64,000 bases of DNA from Diploscapter coronatus (lineage: Eukaryota > Nematoda > Chromadorea > Rhabditida > Rhabditidae), in assembly GCA_964036155.1 (NCBI GenBank), contig OZ038422.1:33875201-33939200 (forward strand), in the 5' to 3' direction. The notes under the pieces were generated by a model, which ran no database searches, was not told the DNA's origin, and worked only from the letters and a program-made list of their open reading frames with translations. Made by a program: the position numbers and the translations under genes. Numbering within the stretch: the stretch's first letter is position 1; each line of letters opens with the position of its first letter. This document shows, piece after piece, positions 33,201-45,262 of the stretch.

Positions 33201-36200
33201 TTACATTTGGACGGAGGGCTGATTTTCCGGATTCGCACCCAGTTCCTGCCTGACGGCCAGTCGAATGATCGACGCGATGCTTCTCACCTCAAAATGATCA
33301 AATTTCTCCATTTTTCCAAAATACAATTTTTTTAAAAATAGAAAACCGATTAATTCTGAGAAATTGTGAATCGTGCTGTAGTTTTGTAACTCAAAAATAT
33401 AGTACTTTCTATAGAAAAGACGAGAATGCATTAATTTTATCAACAAAAAATCGTAACAATTTTTTCCCGAAATATTGAATTTGGGAAAACAATGGCATAT
33501 TTCCTATAGAAAAAGTATTTTTATAGGATTCGCAAAATTAGATTTGATATAATAATATTTGAATCTTCCTGACCTGTGCCTGCATGTGCACCTCACATTC
33601 AGCCTGTCCATTTGCATTTCCCTGTCTTTCTTGGCTGCTCACCGTCTTCACTTCCTTCGCCTCTTCAGGCATAATTCGTTCCTCCGTCGCGATCACACCA
33701 GAATTCTGAATTCAATTCTTTAGGGTTTTTGTTTAACTTTGAGGGAGTCCGTAGCGTTGTTCAACAAAACTTTTTTTTTTCATATCAGTTGGTTTACTCC
33801 TGGAATTCAGTCTCGAAGTTAAACCATAAAATAATCATAGCCTTGTTTTTTTACATCGAAGAACTTGCTTAATCCAACTCAAATTAAAAAAAAAAATCTA
33901 GATATTTCAGATTCTACGACATCTAAAACCCTAATGTGAATAAAATCTAGTCATTTAAAAAATAATAATTCTAACGTTTGTAATGGCTAATCTCCGAAAA
34001 GACCATTTTCTATGGATAACTGATTTTATTCCTTGACTAGTTGTCTATCAGAAAATCCCTGAGAGATGCAAGATTTACTCATGAAAAATCAAGAAAATAC
34101 AGTCCCTGCATAGTTTACAAACAAAATTTTTCTGATAGTTGAAAGAAAAACCTCAAATCACCCACCTTCCCTTTCCCCTTCTTCTGTTTCTGTTTCTCGT
34201 TCAGCTTGTTTCTCTCAGTTCCGTAGTTGCGTCTGTTGTCGTTATGCTTCTTCCTTTCATTTTCCAATTTCTGCAGGTAGATTTTCGCATCTACAGAGAT
34301 GATCTTCTGCTCGAGGGTAGCTAATTGCTGAAAAATCATTAATTCATTATTCAACAAATTTATGGATTTTTGCAAAATTCGCCTATTTTAAAAGCGAAAT
34401 TGGTGATAAAGAAGGAGAAACTGAGTGAAAATTCAAAACAAAGTCTAATCTCGTTACCATTTCACTTTGAAGAATTGGAAAATTTAGAAGAAAAATGATG
34501 TAGAAACGAGGAAAATATTTTTAAAATGCTAAAATGAAAGAAAAATGTTGCCTGCCACATCTCAGTCCTCATGTGCATGTTCTGCTCGATGGTCTTCCTA
34601 GTGCTTCTGATCTCCTCAGTGAGTAGTCGTCTCGCCTCCAGGCCATCTGCCAGCCTCTCGGAGAAATGCAGTTCGTCCATCTGCAAGATCACAAAATAAT
34701 CACTTTTCAAGATTTTAGGAAAAAATGTCCAAAACCCACAGCCATTTGTTTGTGCGCTCCATCCTCGTTGAATGCGGTGCAGACAAGCAGCCGACTGGCG
34801 ACGACTCGCAGCTCGGCCAGATTTCGATTGAACTCGGTCGACGTCAGCATGTCGTAGTTCTCAAAATGTTCAATTTCATCAAGTATTACACTTGAGTTTG
34901 AACTAAAAAATTTGATTTTTAAAAAATATTGCTGATGCCAAAATCTGGAAAGTCAAAAATTAGGCGAGAAAGAATGATTTTGGACATCTTCCAGATTTCG
35001 GCATCAATAATAATTTCTTGCATTTTTCCTAAAACATTAGATATTAATTATCATGCAATTAAATGATGAATGCAAAAAATAAACAAAAGGGTGAAAAAAG
35101 TTAGAAAATTCAAGGAAAAAAATCCCACCATCGGCTTCCCGATGTTCCTGAGGATTTGCGTGTCGAGAAAAATGTCCTCGAAAGTGCCGCGCGACTCGGC
35201 CAGATGACGCAGATCCTCATGCAGCAGTTCGCACCTGGAATAATAATTCAAAAGTGCTCAATTTAAAAAAAAAAAAATTCGCCTTCATATTTTCTTTTCA
35301 TAAAAATCATATCTTTTCTTCACTTGGTTTTTTACTCAAAAATGGACAAACTGCAAAAGTGACGGTAATTTTTACAAGAAAAATAATGTAAAATGAAAAA
35401 AAACTGACTGTTTATCCATGTGCTGTATCTTGAAGGCGTCTCGCTCGTTATCCTCTTTGAGTTTGTTGAGTTGTCTCGCGGCCAATGCGATTTTCTCCTT
35501 CAACTGCGCGATTCGATTTGCTTGCTGCTGTTGAACAGCTAGAAAAAGAATAAAATTCAAACATTTGGCCTCCTGTATCTACAGACGGCTGTATCTCACC
35601 GCGATTCCCCGCTAACAGTCAAGGAAAGGAGTGTAGTGTTGAAGGGGCAGGGACGCAGAGTTGGCCTAGACGGAGGGCAGTTACGTTGTGAACGTTTATT
35701 TTGCGGATAAACACCATACGACTAGGCTCATTTTTGAATTCTTTCTCGATTTTCTTTTAATTTTTTCGTAATTTTCCTCATTTTCAGCATAATTTTGTGC
35801 ATTTCATTCAAGAATTAACTAGTGGGAATGAAATTAATGACTTTCATAGCTGTTTTCTTGAATCAAATGCACGAAATTGGGAATATTTCAACATAACAAG
35901 CAGCGTTGCAAAATTTTGGGTAGAAATGAAACCTAAACATAAGAAAGATTAGAAATTAGTCAAAATTATCCTAAATTCAACAAAAAATGAAGAAAATTCG
36001 AAAATGAAAGGAAATTCATGTGCTCAGTGTGAAAAGGCGTAAACATCGAGTGAAAGGCTAGAGCGCCAGAGAAATGGAGGCTGTTAGCGGGGAATCGCGG
36101 TGATCTGTTTAAAAAATCATGAAAACTCTGAGAAAACACCAATTCTTCATTCGATCTACTAAAATTCAAGAAACCTTGGAAAAAATCAGCTAGTTTTCAG

Positions 36201-36607
36201 GAAAAGGATATTTTCACAGAAAAGGGTAAAGGTGAGGCTTGAAAATTTCTATTTTTCTCGTCATTCAACTCACCATCCATTTTTGGCTATCGATTTCGAC
36301 CTATCCTCGGGTAGCCGAAACGGGAAATGACATCAAATTCATTGGATTTAATCATCTGACAATAAGCATAATCACATTTGTAAGACAGGCCAAACCCAAA
36401 CCAATCCCAAGTTTCGCCTAGTCCCTCAATCAAACAGTACAGCTACCATTCAAAGTCAAGTCCGAGTCACTCAGTCCCTAGAAATGTCCAGACGAACTCA
36501 CGACCTCTCATTTCAGCACCAAAGCAAAAGAATCTTCACGTCCAAGTCGAGCCAACAGCTTTGATATCCGCGAGCGGCTGAATCTTAACGCGGCTCGTAT
36601 ACGTCAT
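33201..36607 (-). CDS. Coiled-coil protein, unknown
   Basis: At least seven exons are in frame. They are around 35400-35536 (QQQQANRIAQLKEKIALAAR), 35130-35236 (CELLHEDLRHLAESRGTFED), 34740-34862 (LTSTEFNRNLAELRVVASRL), 34551-34682 (MDELHFSERLADGLEARRLL), 34166-34328 (QLATLEQKIISVDAKIYLQK) and 33576-33706 (EERIMPEEAKEVKTVSSQER). The last, 33201-33287, encodes IASIIRLAVRQELGANPENQ and TAA. Heptad-rich, Lys/Glu-rich helices dominate and no catalytic motif is visible. The start is unsure: MTYTSRVKIQPLADIKA at 36607 has no donor in the needed phase, and a 7 bp exon (ATGAGAG) near 36520 would fit. An intron carries a 506 bp MITE. A cytoskeletal or ciliary coiled-coil protein is an inference only. 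Confidence 0.7.
35597..36102. mobile_element. 506 bp MITE, 22 bp perfect TIRs, ATCT duplication
   Basis: Positions 35597-35618 and 36081-36102 are perfect inverted repeats of 22 bp, beginning CACCGCGATTCCCCGC. The 4 bp ATCT flanks both ends (35593-35596 and 36103-36106), a likely target-site duplication. The interior is AT-rich and non-coding. It sits in the first intron of the coiled-coil gene. Confidence 0.9.
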
Positions 36608-38092
36608 CTTAATTTCGGCGAAAAATTGAAAAAAAAAAAATTATCCGAAAATTTTGGGAAAACTGCTGCAGGGGATTTTCATGATAAAAATGGGCATAAC
36701 TTTTCATTCACTAAACTATTTTCAGAGGTCTAAAGAGCGTTCTGCTTCGGTAAGTACCGCCAATCATGCTGATACAAAATTATCCCATGATTATCTATTC
36801 CGAAAATTCATCTGGCCCTCTAAACATAGGCGAGTAAATTGATTGTTTTTGAACGATTCTGAAGATAATTTTGTGATCTGGTTGTGTTTATAAACTATTT
36901 TACAAATGAATTGAATAAGAGAATTTCATATGGAAGAATTAGTTCATGCGAACTTATTCCAACCAATCTTCATCCTCATTCCAATTTCCAAATCCCCAAT
37001 TTAACCTGACATCTTGAATAATCTTCACAACACTTTTTAAAATAATGTCAAAGTAAATGGTTCACTATAATCGACAAATAATATCGAATTTAGTTTATTT
37101 GAGGTAAAAATATTTAGTAGAAGTTGTGCTTATCGCACTGAATTTTCTTCGGGTTTTTGAATTTTTGGTGTCGATAATTTGAATCTATTCGCTGGTCAGA
37201 AAACTTTCGCAATTCGCCTGACTCAGCGCCTTTCCCAGATTGCACATCTGCTTGGTTTTTTCTTCTATTTCTTTCTCTGCAATCCCTCGACTGAGGGATG
37301 ATACAACCCTCTACCGTGCCTAAAGTTTGTTCTTTCTATCGGACAGGGCAGAACACGGCTGCTCTGTTATTTTGTCCCATTCCCAAAGATGAAATAAATA
37401 ATCTGCTGGACTGTTCTCAAGTCAACTTGCATGGACAAAATAGTGCCCGCGAGAGCACCCGAGAAAGTAACCGGACAGACGGGAAGATAGTTACCGTGCT
37501 GTCACAGAAGTAATTCAAATTCTAACAGCCAGCCGAAGTTTAGCACTAGAACGACGAGCGGGCGGACGCGAAGCGAGGAAGTTCTAGTTTCATAGATAAT
37601 CGAGAGTAATAGCAATGAGCTGCTATCAAAAGTGCCCCACTATGCAAATAATCTAGTAACTGAATATGAATTTTTGCAATATCGTTTCAAATTCAATTTC
37701 TCATTTTTCCACCAAATTCTCAAATTCGTAAACAATGCTTAACTTCTTTATCTTTATTATATGTTTATCATAATTAAGACATTTTTACTCAATTGTTCAA
37801 TTTGATGTTTTACCTATTTGTTTGATATTACAAAAAAAATAATAAAGGAGTCGCTAATAAGCCGTAAATTATTGCTATTTACACAACTCATTTTTGAATA
37901 TTTATCAAATAAACGCATGAATAAATGTGCAAATATTAGTTTAAAAATCGATCAAAACTGTCAGCAAGCATTGCAATCGATTTGATAAGACTTGAATGCT
38001 ATAACGATTGCATTTCTACCACGAAAATCAATCGATTTACATTTCGGAAACCATTTAGATCATTTTCTATCTTCTAACTCGCAGTCCATAAG
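36608..38092. other. Intergenic boundary of AT-rich accessory region
   Basis: About 1.5 kb. A GC-richer patch at 37270-37610 ends in a hairpin-like string (ACTAGAACGACGAGCGGGCG ... GTTCTAGT, 37552-37593). The decayed kelch 3' copy follows. The short open frame at 37298-37513 has no recognisable protein character. Confidence 0.5.
37613..37700 (+). pseudogene. Relic of kelch gene 3' end
   Basis: The string from AATGAGCTGCTATCAAAAGT to GTTTCAAATTCAA resembles 39824-39905, the sequence across the end of the kelch gene (AATGAACTGCTATCAAAATA to GTTTCAAATTCAA). Identity is high in blocks with small indels. This copy lacks the coding exons and begins right after the GC-rich patch, so it is a truncated tandem duplicate. 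Confidence 0.7.
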
Positions 38093-39816
38093 ATGTCAAA
38101 ATTAGACGAGTCGTCAAATCCTGTAAGCTTTCAATCTCTATCTGAAATTAAAAAGGTGTGGCTAAAGTCTGAGCCGATTTCAGAAGGTTCAATGTCTAAC
38201 GAGTGTTTCTAATTCGTAGGAGCTCTACGATAGTTTTTGATGCATAATAGAGATGCTAATTTAGCCAAACAGTATAAAAATGTTCAGCTATCCTAAAATC
38301 GGTGAATTTGAACTAAAGAGAATTACCAGATACTGATGAAGTAGCATTAAACGATCCGAACAAATCTCTGGATATTCAACTTGCTTTACAAAGTAGACAG
38401 GTTAATTTTTCATATTCATTAAATAGATCATTTATTTTCAAATTAAATAGCCCGTTAATTGATATTTCTCGCGATTCAGCATCAAAGGACTCAACAATAT
38501 ATTAAAGAAGTTGAACCAAATTTGCACTCCCAATTATCTGCCATTACGATGAACTCCTCATTAAATCAGACTTCTGAGGAGTCGATATTACATTTTTATG
38601 GTTGACCTTACTAAATTGCTTGACTAATGCGTTAAATCATTCCAGATTGGGCAACAAAATCTGTATGCTCATTTAATTTGATTACATTTCAAGTAGACAA
38701 TATTGGAAATTTTTCATTTGATATACGTGCTCCTGCGAACGCTACCTATGCTAATGATCAGAAAAAGGTGTTACTTTATTGACAAATGATCATTTACTCA
38801 ATTAAAAATAAGTTTGATTGATAATATTTTAGATGTTTGGTTTTAGTCATTATTCTAAGAAATTAGAAATGTTCGATGTAAGTAATTCTTCAATAACTGA
38901 CAAAGGTTGGTATCATTTGAAGTGAAAGGAAGATGTACCTACTATTTGCGTTTTAATTTAATTTATTGATTTTTGTGATCAATATCATAATACAAACTAC
39001 TACTATAAATTAGGTAATATGCCAGACTGCAACATGTGGGGAATTCTAGCATACTTCAAAAATGATTTACTCTATTTGGATAGTGAAAAAGGAAATAAAA
39101 TTCGGGTATGAATGTCTATACTTAAATGAAATTGATAGATTAAAATCACAATCAACATAAATTTTAAAACTTTAGCAAAATTGTGAGGGAGAGTGGAGAG
39201 ATTTTGTTGCATTTCCAGCAGGAACTAATATCCTATACGGTGCAAGTGTCATTTGCATGGACAAATTATATGGTATGCTTAAAGTGCATAATCAATGGAT
39301 TATTTAAAATTACATGCAAAAATAATTCATAATTCTTTCAGTTATTGATACTTACAACAGAACAAATGTGATTTACCAATATGATGAAAGTACAAATAAA
39401 TGGAAAGAAGTTGGAAAAATTGACTGCAGGCGATATGGAATAGGAGTTGCTTGCATGAATAATGTAATTTACGTAACAGGAGGATACGAGTATGATATTT
39501 TAAATAGATTTTATTATAAATTAGCTCACTATAATTATAGTGAAAATAGGCAGATTCTAAAATCATGCATTGCCTTCAAACTTGGTTCCAATCAATCAAA
39601 TGGTGAATTGACAACAATAGCTGATATGAATTGTCCACGATGGAGGCATTCACTTTTGCCTGCAAACGGCAAACTTTACGCAATTGGAGAGTATGTTTCC
39701 GTTGAATATCTAACTCTTAGAGGTAATCAAATATTTATTACAGTGATACAAATAAGATATCATACATCGAAGAATATGATCCAGATCACGATAAATGGAG
39801 AATAATACCTCAATGA
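38093..39816 (+). CDS. Kelch-repeat protein
   Basis: Several short exons with GT donors and TTTAG acceptors. An opening MSKLDESSNP is followed by segments such as QQYIKEVEPNLHSQLSAITM, WATKSVCSFNLITFQVDNIG and NMWGILAYFKNDLLYLDSEK. The kelch units then follow: NVIYQYDESTNKWKEVGKID with RRYGIGVACMNNVIYVTGGY, then NCPRWRHSLLPANGKLYAIG and SYIEEYDPDHDKWRIIPQ before TGA at 39814-39816. Only about two to three blades are recognisable, fewer than the six needed for a full propeller, and no BTB domain is visible. The 5' exon joins are not all resolved. It may be a shortened or decaying paralogue of a BTB-kelch (CUL3 adaptor) gene. The region is very AT-rich. Confidence 0.65.
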
Positions 39817-40080
39817 CAATGAACTGCTATCAAAATATGCTTCATTATACAAGTCATCTAATCATTGAATACGAACTTTCTTGCAATATTGTTTCAAATT
39901 CAACTTTTTATCTTAGTAAATTTTTGAATTGACAAAAAATAATTCACATTTGTCATTTAATTTTTAAAAAGAATAAGGCGAATTGATGAGAATAAAGAAT
40001 GATTGATTTTTAATTATGAAAATTATCAGCTACAAAAATAAATGTACTAATGTTAGTCAGAAAATTGAATTTTTTCCTAG

Positions 40081-40350
40081 CCTTGTTCTCAGACTAAACG
40101 GGGTCGGCTACCCTCAGCCCGTAATAGGACAGTCGGCCTATTCTAGCCACACAGGACTAGTGGGTTCTGCTCGGGGACAGACTGTTGTTGTGTGCAACAG
40201 CCGAGGGATTTTAGGCAAATTTTTCGTGGTTTTATCCACTACCAACATTTCTTAACCCCCTTGGTTTGGGTCGAGATAGGGGCGAACTTGAGGCTATGCT
40301 CTAGACAGTGACACACAATCCCTACGCTAGACCACCTCATGGTGTAATCA
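40081..40350. repeat. GC-rich island, possible repeat element
   Basis: A sharply bounded 270 bp island with balanced base composition (GGGTCGGCTACCCTCAGCCC ... GACCACCTCATGGTG) sits in sequence that is otherwise very AT-rich. It lacks an internal tRNA-like promoter that I can see, has no long open frame of protein character and has no second copy in the window. It is likely a fragment of a dispersed element. Confidence 0.45.
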
Positions 40351-41024
40351 GAAAATAAATTTTAAAAAAGCGAACTCAAATTTGTTTTAATTTATTTTCT
40401 GGTGACCCCTCCTAAAAATAACTTTTTGTCCATTTGACGCGCAGAGTATGTACGTCTTCAGTTGAAGCCTAAATTCTTCATCATCTGAAAGTTGATGAAA
40501 TTTAGAAAAAAAAATTGAGGAATTAGATTTTCAATTTTCGATTAAAAAACTTGAATTTTGGGTGAAAATCTGTCAAAAATGGTAAAAAAAAACTCGATTT
40601 TACGCTAATTTCGACAATTTTTTGAAGTCAACATTTTCTGAAATATATTTTTTGAAATCTCCATAATATATTTGGGCAGTTTACCTGAGAATCTGATCTT
40701 GAGATTAAACTTTGAAGATTAGCCTTCTTTGCAAAATTTTTAGTAAATTATATAGTAGAGATAATAATTTCGCAAGGCATAGGATGAGCATAATTGGAGT
40801 GTTGAAACTGAAATTACACTAAATTATAAGTTAGACGAGTCTTATAAATACAAAGCTAATTGCCTAAGCAACGTCTTACATTGTTACCCGATCCATTTCA
40901 AATTTTACCATTTTTGTTTCGAAAGCGCTACCCCTTCTAAATCGTACTGTATTGAGATCATTTTTCTCAAATCGTTATTCTACAGATTTATTATTATTAC
41001 TAGAGAAATAATTCACAGAATCGA

Positions 41025-44000
41025 ATGGAGTGCCATGAGCTTACGCCTAATATAACAGCTTATGAAATTTGTAAAGGTGAATTAATTTTTCAGCTTACTT
41101 ATTCCTATATACTATTCTGCATTTTTTTTTATAAACCTCGATAACGATTTACTATTTTAGAATTTTCAACATCAGATCTATTACTTTACAACTTCATCAT
41201 TGCGTGGAAAAATATTATACTTTATCGAGATATATTTGATACAAGTTAGTTGAATAGTTTTATATCGATGTTATCTTCAAAAAGTAAATTCATCTATAGG
41301 GTATCAAATCCAGGCCATTTTATATAGCATCGTACTAATTCCTATTTTTATCGGCATATTTATGATGTATCGGTTATTTCGAAAGCGTGGAAATTTTTCA
41401 CAATTCGAAAAATTAATAACCATCTTACTCATTCTAAATATATTCTGTTTTATCTGTTCATTAATACAGATAAGTTTTATACTATTATTATTTTTACTAT
41501 GCAATTTTCAATATATGCATTGAAGCAGAATAATACTTTAGATTTCGTTTTTTATCTATCGTAAAACTTTGTACTTTTGCTGCCAAGATGATAACGCATA
41601 CGTGGTAACATAATCTAAAATTCTAGTCACGTGTATCAATTAATATTTATCTACAATTCAAGCGAATCGTTTAAAATATCACCTACGTTGCTACAGAAAA
41701 AGTCAATATTTTGTGAAATAGTATAGATCATACTATTGCAATTTTCCATGCATTATTTCGCCATAATGTCGCTACTTTTCTGTCGCAACTTTTCCAAATA
41801 ACTAAAATGCCACTTTATTTTAAATTTATTTGACATATAAAGTTGACTTAAATCTAATATAGTTAAAATTTGCATTGACAGCTAACAAATGAAATTGTAG
41901 GACTTATTGTATGGTTTATTTGCTATGTTTCAACAGATATGGTTAATGATGGCCATAAGATTCGTTTCGACTGCAGTTACGATATATAGAGCTAGGACAT
42001 TTTCACTGTTAGAAACTCTTCTACATGCATATGTCAGTTGTAGGATAAAATTATTCAATTTAGTTGCCGTAATGAAAAAGTAACTAAGCTATTTGCCATT
42101 ATATTTTGGATATTGGTCGGGTTTCATATTATTTTTGGCTGTATCGGCCAACTAATTTATTTTACAATGGCCTACTTGAACGATAATGAAATTATTCATC
42201 TTGATGGTACACCATATGTAATGGCTCTTTATCAATGGATTGTAAGTTAAACGAATATTATCTAAATACAAATTATTAATATCAATTATGTAGATAATTT
42301 TTAGAGTCTTTACATTAAAATAGTTCCGATCATAGCAAGTTATGCTCAGACGATAATTAGCATTACCGCGTTTATTTACCTAAAGCGGCGTTTTAAGTCG
42401 TATGGCAATCTGAGCCCAAGTGCAAGAAATTCTGAACGACACTTAAATCGATACCTAGTGGTGTTTGTAAGTTAGCCCAGTCAATCTTGCATCATATTAC
42501 GTTGAAAATGAATATGTATAACGTTTAGATTATATGCGAAATGGTAGTAAATGATTTAAGTATTGTTGAACTATACTCTTTTTTTTGCACTGTTCGACAC
42601 AATCAGAAACAGGAACGTGTAGGTAGGATGTTCTCTCAATCTTTTAACTTCGATATCTTAAACATCCTGTGCAAAATTAATTATGTTTCGTTGTAATAAT
42701 TTCTCCATATGTAATGGGTCTATTAAGAGGACGAATCTGTAAATAATTAATTTCTCAAACTTGGTTAACACATCAAATCACGCACTCATTTATATTTATA
42801 AACGATCTCTAGTTTAAAATGCTGAGAGTCGTTACAGCGAGTACGAAAGGACTTATTCAAAAACAATTTAAATGAGATTTATAATTCCTAAGGGCTCGTA
42901 GAAAAAGACACCGGGACACCGATTAGAAAAAGACACCGGCTTTTTCTTTTCTTCTCTTGCTTTCTCATACTATTTCTTAGAAAACCCGGTGTATTTTTCT
43001 AATCGGTGTTCCGGTGTCTTTTTCTATGAGCCTTCCTAAGATATTTTATTCCCTTGTATAAGTCATAACATAATATTTCTTCGTTTATTTATAAACAAAA
43101 AAAGAGATTCGACATCTTTTAAAACGTTCTTACCCGAAAGAGCGATGGTATCGAAAGAATTTTTAAAACAATGAAAATTGTTCACGATTCAACGGCAAAT
43201 AACATAAATTAACCAGTTCCATAGCTTCAAAATTGGAGATTTGAGAGAACTTACTACAGGGTGGCACACAATTATGGCAACCGATATATTTATTGGTATT
43301 TTACCAATGGGTGAAGCAAACAAGTTGAAATTTTTTATAGTATTTATTTGATATTATAACAACAAAATAACATTAGATTTTTTCAATTAGACCGCCGTTT
43401 GCAGCAACACAGGCGCGAAGCCTCTTGGGGAACGCGTCAACAGTGGCACGCAGGTAATCGACGTCGATTTTGGCCCAGGCTTTTTGCAGCGCATCTTTCA
43501 GGGACGAGATATTTTTGTGGGGAGTAGAGCAGGCTTCGGACTCCAACACAGACCAGACAGAATAGTCGAGGGGGTTGAGGTCGGGGCTATAGGGGGGCCA
43601 TTCGGTCGAGGAGATGGTGTCGGGAATGTGGATTTTGCACCACTGCTGGACAACCTTTGCGCGATGAGTCGGTGCCCCGTCTTGCTGGAACGTCCACCGG
43701 CGGGATCCGAAGTGTTTCCGGGCCCACGGGAGCAGTGCCTTCTCCAGAATGTCTTCTTTGTAGTTTTTGGCGTTGACTTTGACATTCTGGGGCACAAAAA
43801 CGAGAGGACTCTTGCCGTCGGCGGTGATGGACGCCCAAACCATCAGATGCGGGGTGACTCGTGCGACTGACGATCCGACCACTCAAATTGGCAGCTCCAA
43901 TGTTCGAGGCAATAATCCGATTGTTTTGACGGTTCAACGACTCTTCAACAATGAACAACTTCTCATCGCTGTAGACGATGTCATAGTGGCGTGCCGCGGA

Positions 44001-45262
44001 AAAGCGCTTAAGAAGACGGCGGCATCTTTCGACCCGTACTCTCATCATTTCGGGAGTCAGGATGTGGGCTTTCTGGCAGCGGTAGGACTTGAGTTGCAGA
44101 TCTTTATTGACAAGTCTCCAGACGGAAGCACGGCCAATTTTGGTGGTTTTTGCCAGTTTGCGCATCGATCTTTTCGGATTTTGGCGAATCGCCTCACGTA
44201 CGATCTTTTTGTTCCTGGGGGTCCTGACGGTTGTCGGATGGCCACATCCGGGTCGATCAGCTGTAGTGCCGAGTTCCTCGAAGCGTTGGATAGTCCTCCA
44301 GACGACAGATTTGCGCAGCTTCAGTCGTTTGACAATGTCGATTTGCGCGATGCCGGCACGGTGCAACTCGATGATGGCGCCTCGTTTGGGAGAAGGGGCA
44401 ACCATTCTAAAATTTCTAGATAAGTCTAGGAGAATGGGGTACCAAAATGTTGAGGAAGGTCCGAAAATCAATAAAAAAAAAACAAAAAAAACGACGTGTA
44501 AACACCGCGCAGGTGCTGTAGCGGTTGCCATAATTGTGTGCCACCCTGTAGAATATTTTAGATAGATGTTGGATCGATGATCCACCTTGGTTAAACAATG
44601 TGATATACTATATATACGTAAGCATTATTAATAAAATTTTCATATTAACTAACAAAAGAAATAGAAGGCTTGTTTTACCAACATATATTCTGAAAATATG
44701 CGCTGAGAAATCCTAAAGGAACTTTCTAAATAGTGAATCCTTCGACCTTGCCATTGTTTACATAAACGATGATAATTTTGTATGGATGAGAGACGCATGG
44801 ATGCTACTTTGAATTTTGAGAATAGAACTCGGCTAATCGTGCTTCAAGGCACCAAAACACCCCTTTCGCGTCATGTGCTTAGAAAGAGCAGCTGTAAAAT
44901 TAGGAATTATTTTCTGAATAAACCTTGAGCAGTATATTTTTCTAACATAATAAATGGATCCACACTAAAATAAGTTAAAATTTCTACCAAGAAAGCATAT
45001 AAAAAAATAATAAACTTTCAGCTCATTGGTATGTTTATTTCCGTAAATGGACCATGTCTCCAAATAATTCCTCTGTTTTTCTTAGTGAGAGGATTGATTA
45101 AGGTATTTTATATACATATGCATATAAAGGAAAAAAGCACAATTTTAGAAGAACAACACTACTATATCACCGACTAACAATAAGAAAGAATTAGTTCAAG
45201 TTATTGGAGTTACACCTCATGATCCGAAGCAACTGCACTCGAATGGTATTTTATTATTATGA
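41025..45262 (+). CDS. Seven-transmembrane chemoreceptor-like gene
   Basis: The ATG at 41025 gives a short extracellular tail with an N-glycosylation site (MECHELTPNITAYEICK), then EFSTSDLLLYNFIIAWKN. Helices follow: ILYSIVLIPIFIGIFMMYRL, LITILLILNIFCFICSLIQ, GLFAMFQQIWLMMAIRFVST, LFAIIFWILVGFHIIFGCIG, IVPIIASYAQTIISITAFIY, FIICEMVVNDLSIVELYSFF and MFISVNGPCLQIIPLFFLVR. The end is hydrophilic (KNNTTISPTNNKKELVQVIG), with TGA at 45260-45262. The layout fits a nematode serpentine receptor, perhaps SRE/SRA-like. A 2.4 kb intron (about 42632-45022) carries a mariner and a MITE. The donor after SLIQ is not resolved, so the gene may be decayed. Confidence 0.7.
42893..43032. mobile_element. 140 bp MITE with about 47 bp TIRs and 8 bp TSD
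   Basis: Left arm GGCTCGTAGAAAAAGACACC then GGGACACCGATTAGAAAAAG; the complement of the right arm reads GGCTCATAGAAAAAGACACC then GGAACACCGATTAGAAAAAT. Arms cover about 47 bp with few mismatches. TTCCTAAG flanks both ends (42885-42892 and 43033-43040). Length, duplication size and AAAAGACACCG resemble the element at 8448-8589. It lies in the chemoreceptor intron. Confidence 0.85.
43257..44548 (-). mobile_element. Tc1/mariner element, DD37D (maT-like)
   Basis: Bounded by at least 27 bp of perfect terminal inverted repeats, each beginning CAGGGTGGCACACAATTATG, and by TA dinucleotides (43255-43256 and 44549-44550) as expected for this superfamily. It is 1,292 bp long with one minus-strand transposase gene. 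It is inserted in the large intron of the chemoreceptor gene, on the opposite strand to that gene. The near-perfect ends suggest a recent insertion. Confidence 0.95.
43373..44405 (-). pseudogene. Mariner-family transposase, frameshifted
   Basis: Transposase of the DDE/D recombinase fold, which cuts at the inverted repeats and inserts at TA. From the ATG at 44405 the N-terminus has a helix-turn-helix region (KRGAIIELHRAGIAQIDIVK, AKTTKIGRASVWRLVNKDLQ), followed by the first catalytic Asp in DIVYSDEKLF. At about 43842-43850 the frame changes: SRTSHPAS continues out of frame, while VWASITADGKSPLVFVPQNV is in the second frame. The second Asp lies in TFQQDGAPTHRAK and the third in PYSPDLNPLDYSVW. 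Thirty-seven residues separate them, giving DD37D. The C-terminus is complete to TAA/TGA near 43373. A single small indel would explain the break, so this copy is probably inactive. Confidence 0.92.

Noticed and set aside
43767..44423. 218-codon plus-strand open frame
   Set aside because: It is the antisense shadow of the mariner transposase, which has clear catalytic motifs on the minus strand.
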